DNA from: Acidobacteriota bacterium
GTDB lineage: Bacteria > Acidobacteriota > Terriglobia > Acidiferrales > UBA7541
NCBI GenBank assembly: GCA_003224195.1
Contig: QHYP01000142.1
Location: 1 to 9,977 of the forward strand
Reading direction: 5' to 3'
Length of the DNA: 9,977 nucleotides
Of this stretch, positions 1-5,379 are shown in pieces; position 1 is the first letter of the stretch; every line of letters begins with the position of its first letter. A model generated the notes under the pieces. That model worked only from the letters and a program-made list of their open reading frames with translations, was not told the DNA's origin and made no database searches. The position numbers and the translations under genes were made by a program.

Positions 1-15
1 CCTGTCGGGCGGCAT

Positions 16-387
16 CTATGCGATTTGCTTCCAGAACGCGGCCTCGCGCGAGGCCAGCAGCGCGTCCTTGCGCGCGTCCCAGCGCAGAAAGTGCGGCGTC
101 TTCGTATGCTTCGTGTGGTGCTCGCGGCTAGCCCACACCTCGTGCAAAAGAAATGCGCTGGGCTGATCGGCCAAGCGGTAAAGCTCGTATTGCAAACACC
201 CTTCTTCGCGCCGTGTCGGCCCGACCAGCGCCCGCACCTCCGCTTCGACCAGAGTCTCCTGCCCTTCCTTGGCCCGGAGAATCACGATGAGCGTAACGGC
301 ATCCTTCGGCAGGCGCCCTTTTCTTGCCGGTCCAGCCCCGCGAGCACTGCGCCGGCGGGCTGCTCTTCGGGCTTTGCGCTTGGCCAT
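16..387 (-). CDS. ABM-domain protein, putative quinol-type monooxygenase (YgiN-like)
   Basis: Protein of 123 residues. Residues 31-121 fit the antibiotic biosynthesis monooxygenase (ABM) fold, a dimeric ferredoxin-like barrel: a first strand VTLIVILRAKEGQE, a helix ending in LVGPTRREEGCLQYELYR, the strand SAFLLHEVWAS, then the family-typical TPHF segment near residues 97-100. Family members are small cytoplasmic cofactor-free oxygenases or quinol oxidases, but many have no known substrate, so the exact reaction is open. Residues 1-28 form a very basic tail (MAKRKARRAARRRSARG and on) that is not part of the usual domain of about 95 residues. The frame is open upstream to 513, but those codons are arginine-rich and unlike protein, so I start at the ATG at 387. 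No Shine-Dalgarno precedes it. A TACAAT hexamer lies only 10 nt upstream (398-403, minus strand), with a poor CCGACA 15 nt further up, so a near-leaderless message is possible. It follows the peptidase gene by 97 nt on the same strand. Confidence 0.8.
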   Translation of the reverse strand: MAKRKARRAARRRSARGAGPARKGRLPKDAVTLIVILRAKEGQETLVEAEVRALVGPTRREEGCLQYELYRLADQPSAFLLHEVWASREHHTKHTKTPHFLRWDARKDALLASREAAFWKQIA

Positions 388-484
388 AGTGGCCGGGATT
401 GTAGCGCAAGTCGGTGCGTGTCGGGGCGTGCCATAGCGCCGTCTCAGAAGGGCTCCTACCCAGGCACGTTCACGGCGGGCGCAT

Positions 485-3400
485 CTATCTCTCCGCGTTC
501 TTGCGTCCCGCATTCAGGCTGTCGAAATTGAGAATCGTATTCAGGACGAGCGCATAACTGCCGCGTGTCTCTCCGCGATACACTGGATTGATCGAGAACA
601 TGATGATGTGCCCTTTGCCTGCCGGCACATCCACCACCGACGGGTGCTGGGCAATTTCCTCGCCGCCCTCCACCAGGCCGGAAACGAGCAGCTCCTTGGC
701 ATCCTCGTAGCGGAAAATCACGCGCGGCCGCAGGGCCGGCGGAATCACGCGGAAGCCGTTGCGCAACTCCTCGTCGGTCACCGGCGGCGTCTCCCACACC
801 TCGCTCTTCGGCTCTTCCGGCGCCTCCACTTCTTGCCGGCCGACCGTGAAGTCGGGATCGCTCATGGTGCCGCGTCCCGTCGGGCGCGTGTGCATCTCGC
901 TGCCAAGCCGCCGGAAGCGGCGCGACCCGGCGACGCTGGTGAGCGAAAAAATCGGGCCGTTGTCGCAATAGGCGGAGAGTGTTTCGTCGTATCCATAGGC
1001 GATGGGGCTCGTGGCGTCCACAAGCTTCGTGCGCACCACGGAACCCACAATCTTCATGCGCTGCTGCGGGGCGATGTTCACTCCCTGTTCGAGCCCGATC
1101 GAGGCGGCGAAACGCGCGGTGTCCGTCGCCGTCAGGAGCACGCCGCCCTTCTCCACGAACTCCTCGAGGTGCGCCACCCCGCTCCAGCCGAGCCCGGGCC
1201 GCAGGTCATCGGTAGAATCCGTCTTGCCCAGGTTGGGCGTTTCCGGCGTGCTTTTCCACGGCAGCGGATTGCCCCACGCTGTGGAGAGGCCGTTGACAAT
1301 CGCCGTCGGGCTTGAGAAAAACCCGACCGGTGGAAACAGGATCACGTCGTACTTCGCGTTGAGATTCGCTTCCTTGGAAACCGTCTGCGTGCTGATGTAG
1401 TCGTAGGGAATCTTCAAGAAATCGAGCGTCTGCCGCCACCAGCCTTCCGTCTGCGTGCTGAGCCAGGTATGGACCAGCGCCACGCGCGCGGCGCGCACCG
1501 GATGCGTCTTCACGCTCGGCGCCTGGGTGAGCGCAATCGCCTGCAATCCCAATTCGGCAGCGGCGCGGTCCAGCTCCTCCCGCTTGCCGCCGCGCAGCAG
1601 GAACGACCCCCGCCCAAACTTCTTGCCGTTGGCCTCGAACGGCTCTTCGGCCGCTTCGATCGAGGCATCGCGCAAGCGGTAGCGCAACGTGGCGAGGGCT
1701 GGCTCCGCGGTGTTGTTGATGGCAAACACCGCGCCGGTACCGCTCGCGCCGCCCGGAACGCGAATTTCGCCCACGCGTTCCATTGGCGCCTCCAAAACCT
1801 TCGCGTCCGTCACGCGCACCACTTGCGCGCCGAAGAGCTCGCCAAACGTCCAGCCGGTGTCGTCATAGGGCGTCTTCTGCGGATCATCCGGGCTCCAGTA
1901 TTGATAGTCGAGCAGCGCGTCCGCGATTCTCGAGTACGGCTGATCCATGCGGACGATGTAGCTCCCCGTCGGGAATTCGCGAGTCGTGGGCGCCGGCGTT
2001 GCCTTCGCCGCTTCGCCTTCTTTCGCGGCCTCCTTTGCCCCTTCCTTCGGCTTTGGCTCCTTCTTTGCCGGCAGTGCGACGTGGAACGCCGCTTTGGCGC
2101 GAGAGATCTCAACGCCCTGCTTCTCGAGCACGCGCAAGAGCTCCGCCTGCAATCCAGCGCGCGGGTCGTCTGAGGGCAACACGTACGCCGCCGGCCCTTC
2201 CTCGCTGGGCTTCATCACCGAACGCTTGGCCTTGAGATAGAAATTCTTCAGGAAGAGCCGCTTGTTCTCGTTGAAGTAGTGCAGGGAGGTCAGAAGCCCG
2301 GTCTCTTCGTAGTTGTTGTTGTCCCGCTGCGACCAGAGCGCCTTCGGCAGCGGCGGATTCTGCCGGTACCACGTGCGCGCGTATTCTTCCGGCTCGAGCG
2401 TGCGTTCCTCCGTGTCGGCGCCGCCGTTGCCGAATGTTTCATAGAGCCGGCTGATGCCGTTATGCATTGCCGCGATGAACATGAGGTACCCCGGCGACCA
2501 GGTGTCGAAGACGCCGTGCGTGAACACCCCCGGCATGCCGAACTTCGTCATGTCTGCGACGTTTCGCGCGCCGATCATTTGCCATTCGTCCGCCAGGATC
2601 GGATCGATCCACGCGTTGTACGGGCCGTCGCCCACGGTGTTGTCGTAGAGATACGGCACCGATTCGTGCAGGTCGTGCAGCACCACCGCTTTCCAGCCGA
2701 TGTACGTGTTCAACACGTTTTCCGTCAGCTTCAGCGTTACGCCCATCGCGTCACGGTTGTTGTCGTGCGCGACGTAGTGGCCCCAATAGACCAGCCACGG
2801 ATAGAACTCCTTCGGGTGCGCCAGGTGCCAGCGGTAGATGTCCACCATCCGGTCGCGGCCGTCCACCTCGACCACCGGCGTGATCAGCGTGATCACGCCG
2901 TCGCGAATCTCACGGATATACGGGCTTTCGTCCACCGCCAGGCGATAGGCCAGCTCCATCAGCGCGGTCGGCGCGCCGGTCTCCGGCGAGTGAATCGTGC
3001 CGGTGATGTAGTAGATGGGAATCGCCTGCGCGGCTACGCGGTCCGCTTCCGCGTCGTCGAGGTGGATCGCGCGCGGGTCGGCAAGCTTTGCCAGGCGCGC
3101 GCGATTTTCCTCCAGGCGCTTCAGATTCTCTTCCGAAGAGATGGCCACCGCGATCATCTCGCGGCCCTCCTCCGTTGTGCCGATGGAAAAAACCTTCACC
3201 CGCGAGCTGGCCTTTTCCAGCAGGCGCACGTAGCGATAGACATCTTCTGCATACGGTAGAACGCCCGGCGCGCCGGCAATGTCGCCGAGAACCGCTTCCG
3301 GCGTCGGCACGGTCTTGGAGGCGGGGAGATAATCAACGAGCGGCGAAGCGAAGTGGGGCGCGGTCGTGTACTTGTGAATCTTTTGCGTGTACGCCTCGTC

Positions 3401-3556
3401 GATGGGCTGGTTGGGATCGCGCGCGGGCGCCGTTTCGTCCGCCCGGGCCAACGCAGGAATTACCGCCACAACGAAAACCAACGACAGACGCAAATACCAG
3501 CCCTTCCGCGCGTTGACCGCTTTGCGGTCACGCGTGAAAAAGAGTTGCCTCAACAT
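485..3556 (-). CDS. Secreted M14-family zinc carboxypeptidase-like protein with C-terminal GATase1-like region
   Basis: Protein of 1023 residues. Residues 1-39 look like a Sec signal peptide: a basic n-region, the hydrophobic core LSLVFVVAVIPAL, and a likely cut after ALARA. The M14 metallopeptidase domain spans about 50-440. It shows HSPE at 189-192 (HxxE zinc ligands), NNR at 266-268 (substrate-carboxylate-binding Asn-Arg in this family), DLHE with His297 as the third zinc ligand, and YET with Glu373 as the probable general base, so the catalytic set appears complete. A Lys/Glu/Ala/Pro-rich linker covers about 497-525. After it comes MDQPYSRIADALL and PYDDTGW, sequence I associate with large bacterial M14 homologues, then from about 690 a region that reads like a class I glutamine amidotransferase-type fold with no obvious Cys-His-Glu triad. 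Predicted role: periplasmic or extracellular peptide hydrolysis; the substrate is unknown. The ATG at 3556 is chosen because GGGAGG sits 5 nt upstream and a signal peptide follows at once. The frame is open to 4123, but those 189 codons overlap another gene. Confidence 0.9.
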   Translation of the reverse strand: MLRQLFFTRDRKAVNARKGWYLRLSLVFVVAVIPALARADETAPARDPNQPIDEAYTQKIHKYTTAPHFASPLVDYLPASKTVPTPEAVLGDIAGAPGVLPYAEDVYRYVRLLEKASSRVKVFSIGTTEEGREMIAVAISSEENLKRLEENRARLAKLADPRAIHLDDAEADRVAAQAIPIYYITGTIHSPETGAPTALMELAYRLAVDESPYIREIRDGVITLITPVVEVDGRDRMVDIYRWHLAHPKEFYPWLVYWGHYVAHDNNRDAMGVTLKLTENVLNTYIGWKAVVLHDLHESVPYLYDNTVGDGPYNAWIDPILADEWQMIGARNVADMTKFGMPGVFTHGVFDTWSPGYLMFIAAMHNGISRLYETFGNGGADTEERTLEPEEYARTWYRQNPPLPKALWSQRDNNNYEETGLLTSLHYFNENKRLFLKNFYLKAKRSVMKPSEEGPAAYVLPSDDPRAGLQAELLRVLEKQGVEISRAKAAFHVALPAKKEPKPKEGAKEAAKEGEAAKATPAPTTREFPTGSYIVRMDQPYSRIADALLDYQYWSPDDPQKTPYDDTGWTFGELFGAQVVRVTDAKVLEAPMERVGEIRVPGGASGTGAVFAINNTAEPALATLRYRLRDASIEAAEEPFEANGKKFGRGSFLLRGGKREELDRAAAELGLQAIALTQAPSVKTHPVRAARVALVHTWLSTQTEGWWRQTLDFLKIPYDYISTQTVSKEANLNAKYDVILFPPVGFFSSPTAIVNGLSTAWGNPLPWKSTPETPNLGKTDSTDDLRPGLGWSGVAHLEEFVEKGGVLLTATDTARFAASIGLEQGVNIAPQQRMKIVGSVVRTKLVDATSPIAYGYDETLSAYCDNGPIFSLTSVAGSRRFRRLGSEMHTRPTGRGTMSDPDFTVGRQEVEAPEEPKSEVWETPPVTDEELRNGFRVIPPALRPRVIFRYEDAKELLVSGLVEGGEEIAQHPSVVDVPAGKGHIIMFSINPVYRGETRGSYALVLNTILNFDSLNAGRKNAER

Positions 3557-3561
3557 GGCGG

Positions 3562-3567
3562 CCTCCC
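3562..3567 (-). promoter_or_regulatory. Ribosome binding site of the M14 peptidase gene
   Basis: GGGAGG on the minus strand, 5 nt before the ATG at 3556. It fixes the peptidase start at this codon rather than at upstream in-frame codons, and suggests efficient independent translation initiation. Confidence 0.75.
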
Positions 3568-3579
3568 GGAGAAGAATTT

Positions 3580-3612
3580 CAAAACAAAAGTAGCTGCGCG
3601 GCATGCGCGCAG
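3580..3612 (-). terminator. Hairpin with T-rich tail between membrane-protein and peptidase genes
   Basis: On the minus strand CTGCGCG (3612-3606) and CGCGCAG (3600-3594) form a perfect 7-bp GC-rich stem with a 5-nt loop. It is followed by CTACTTTTGTTTTG down to 3580. This resembles an intrinsic terminator for the upstream lactonase/membrane-protein unit, although the T run starts 3 nt after the stem and is interrupted. A TACAAT hexamer lies upstream at 3640-3645 on the minus strand without a convincing -35. If that is a promoter, the hairpin would lie in the peptidase 5' leader and could act as an attenuator instead. Confidence 0.4.
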
Positions 3613-3666
3613 AGAATATGTACGGCCTACCTCGCCGAAATTGTAACGGAAATAAAGGGACGCCGG

Positions 3667-4071
3667 TTACAAGAGCCACGCGGCGATCAGCCCCGTCACG
3701 ACGAACCTCGCGAGCCAGCCCAGCGCGTGCCCCACGCCTACCAGCGGATGCAGCTTCATCCAGATCGCGTTCATCCCGATCACCGGCACGGGCGCGGCTA
3801 GCCACGCTATTACCGCCATGCGCAGCGCGCCGCTCATCGACGCCAGCGCGCTCGCCCAGATGCACAGAAAAATGAACGCGGCACAGCTCACCACTCCAAG
3901 CGCCTCGGACGCGGCAACCGAACTGGTCTCGCTCTCGCCCGGCTTTAGCCGCCACACGTCTGGCGTATCCGAGTATTTTCGGTGGAAGAGAAAACCCATG
4001 AAAAACCAGTCCGTGAACATGGTGGCCACACCCGAGGCCACAACCGCGAGCACAAACCGCGTCCAGTTCAT
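3667..4071 (-). CDS. Small four-helix membrane protein (DUF1761-like)
   Basis: Protein of 134 residues with four hydrophobic segments, at about 6-29, 54-80, 82-102 and 112-133, separated by a polar loop near 30-50 that contains RKYSDTPDVWRLKPGES. Size, helix layout and an MNW start followed by a Trp/Phe-rich first helix recall DUF1761-type inner-membrane proteins of unknown function, but I assign the family only tentatively. An ATG exists at 4083, yet GGAGG lies between it and the ATG at 4071, 5 nt before the latter, so 4071 is the better start. The gene begins 24 nt after the lactonase stop and is probably co-transcribed with it. No catalytic motif is visible, and the role is unknown. Confidence 0.8.
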   Translation of the reverse strand: MNWTRFVLAVVASGVATMFTDWFFMGFLFHRKYSDTPDVWRLKPGESETSSVAASEALGVVSCAAFIFLCIWASALASMSGALRMAVIAWLAAPVPVIGMNAIWMKLHPLVGVGHALGWLARFVVTGLIAAWLL

Positions 4072-4076
4072 GGGAG

Positions 4077-4081
4077 CCTCC
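4077..4081 (-). promoter_or_regulatory. Ribosome binding site deciding the membrane-protein start
   Basis: GGAGG on the minus strand, 5 nt before the ATG at 4071. It overlaps the first codons that would be used if translation began at the ATG at 4083, which argues for the shorter protein. Confidence 0.65.
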
Positions 4082-4095
4082 ATTTCTGTGAAGAG

Positions 4096-5274
4096 TTAGT
4101 TGGCCGCGACAAATACGATGCAAACAGGCGCGGGCACCTTCACCTCCTGCCCCGTTGCGGTCAGGCCGCCGGTCTTGCGGTCAATGCGAAACACGACGAT
4201 GCCGTCGGAGTTTTGATTGGCAGCCAAAAGATATTCGCCGGTCGGATCGATCGCGAAATTGCGCGGCGTCTTGCCTCCCGTCGAAACGTACGCCGTAGGT
4301 GTGAGCGTGCCTTTCGCCGAATCGATGGCGAACACAGCGATGCTGTCGTGCCCGCGATTCGAGGCGTAGAGGAATTTCCCCGAGGAGTGCACGGCAATTT
4401 CCGCGGTGTCGTTTTCGCCAGAAAAATCCTTAGGCAATGTCGACACCGTCCCAATTTCCCGGAATGCCCCTCGTTCCGCCTGATACGAAAATGCCGTCAC
4501 CGTCGAGCCCAGCTCGTTCACGACGTAAACAAGTTTCCGGTCCGCCGAAAACGCCAGATGGCGCGGCCCCGACCCGGCTTTGATCTTTGCGAACGGCGGA
4601 TCATTCGGCGTCAGCGCGCCCGTGCGCCCATCGAAGCGGTACGTCAGCACTTCATCCAGCCCGAGGTCCACCGCGAACGCGTAGCGATTGTCCTCCGAAA
4701 CTTGAATGTAGTGCGCGTGCGGCCCCTCTTGTCTCTCCTTATTGACGCTCGAGCCGTGGTGCTGTACGAAAGCCGACGCCTTGCCGAGCCGCCCGTCATC
4801 GAGCAAGGGAAACACGGCCACGCTGCCACCATCGTAGTTTGCAACCAAAACGTACTTGCCGGTCTTGTCCAGCGAGATGTGGCACGGCCCCGCACCGCGA
4901 GACGAAACTTGATTCAGCAAGGCGAGTTTCCCTGTCTCGCGGTCAACCGCGAAAGCGCTCACCGCGCCGCTCTTTTCGCCGTGGAAATCCCCGACTTCAT
5001 TCACCGCGTAAAGGAATTTGCCGCTCGGATGCACTGCGAGAAACGACGGGGCCGTCGTCTCCGCCGCCACACCGATGGAGTCCAGCTTGCCCGTCTCCGC
5101 GTCGAACCGGTACGCATAGATACCCTGGCTGCTGGTCTTCGCCGTGTACGTCCCCGCGTACGAAAAATAGTGGCTATCCTGCTTGGCGTGCTTCGGGTTG
5201 CTCGCCACGGACAGCAACAGCAGGGGCGCCACCACTCCGAACAGGAGCGCGGAAAACCGGCGGAAGCGTTTCAT
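4096..5274 (-). CDS. Exported lactonase-family (6-phosphogluconolactonase-like) seven-bladed beta-propeller protein
   Basis: Protein of 392 residues. Residues 1-30 look like a signal peptide (MKRFRRF, then LLFGVVAPLLLLSVAS). From about 36 to the end it is built of repeated propeller blades of the type HPSGKFLYAVNE, DKTGKYVLVANYDGGSVAVF, SSGKFLYASNRGHDSIAVF and DPTGEYLLAANQNSDGIVVF. This is the lactonase family that includes E. coli YbhE (6-phosphogluconolactonase) and fungal muconate lactonizing enzyme. Residues matching the active site proposed for the fungal enzyme are all present: His186 in GPHAH, Arg238 in GPRH, Glu254 in VNELGSTV and Arg307 in SNRG. A sugar-lactone or related lactone hydrolase is likely. 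The signal peptide argues against a role in the cytoplasmic pentose phosphate pathway, so no pgl symbol is given. The 105 nt between it and gyrA show no terminator or promoter I would defend, and no strong Shine-Dalgarno precedes the ATG. It is followed closely by the membrane-protein gene. Confidence 0.88.
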   Translation of the reverse strand: MKRFRRFSALLFGVVAPLLLLSVASNPKHAKQDSHYFSYAGTYTAKTSSQGIYAYRFDAETGKLDSIGVAAETTAPSFLAVHPSGKFLYAVNEVGDFHGEKSGAVSAFAVDRETGKLALLNQVSSRGAGPCHISLDKTGKYVLVANYDGGSVAVFPLLDDGRLGKASAFVQHHGSSVNKERQEGPHAHYIQVSEDNRYAFAVDLGLDEVLTYRFDGRTGALTPNDPPFAKIKAGSGPRHLAFSADRKLVYVVNELGSTVTAFSYQAERGAFREIGTVSTLPKDFSGENDTAEIAVHSSGKFLYASNRGHDSIAVFAIDSAKGTLTPTAYVSTGGKTPRNFAIDPTGEYLLAANQNSDGIVVFRIDRKTGGLTATGQEVKVPAPVCIVFVAAN

Positions 5275-5379
5275 TGCGGCAGGAATCTTAACTCTATTCT
5301 GAAGAAACCGATATGAGTGCTCGACACTTCAGGACACTATGATTTGCGCCCCGCACAGGAATCGGGACAAAGGACCGCT

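Noticed and set aside
388..513. Upstream extension of the ABM-domain protein to an ATG at 513
   Set aside because: The extra 42 residues are almost all Arg/Ala/Thr/Pro and overlap the end of the peptidase gene; no ribosome binding site supports them.
2279..3259. Plus-strand open frame of 326 codons opposite the M14 peptidase
   Set aside because: It is antisense to the catalytic domain, rich in Arg/His/Val with no motif.
3557..4123. N-terminal extension of 189 codons on the peptidase frame
   Set aside because: It overlaps the membrane-protein gene in another frame, looks unlike protein, and would bury the signal peptide; GGGAGG supports the start at 3556.
3982..5316. Long plus-strand open frame (444 codons) opposite the lactonase and membrane-protein genes
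   Set aside because: It is antisense to two genes with clear family motifs; its Arg/His-rich translation lacks any domain pattern and reflects high G+C codon bias.
5275..5379. Possible gyrA terminator or lactonase promoter in the 105-nt gap
   Set aside because: Only short imperfect inverted repeats without a T tract and no paired -35/-10 hexamers with proper spacing were found.
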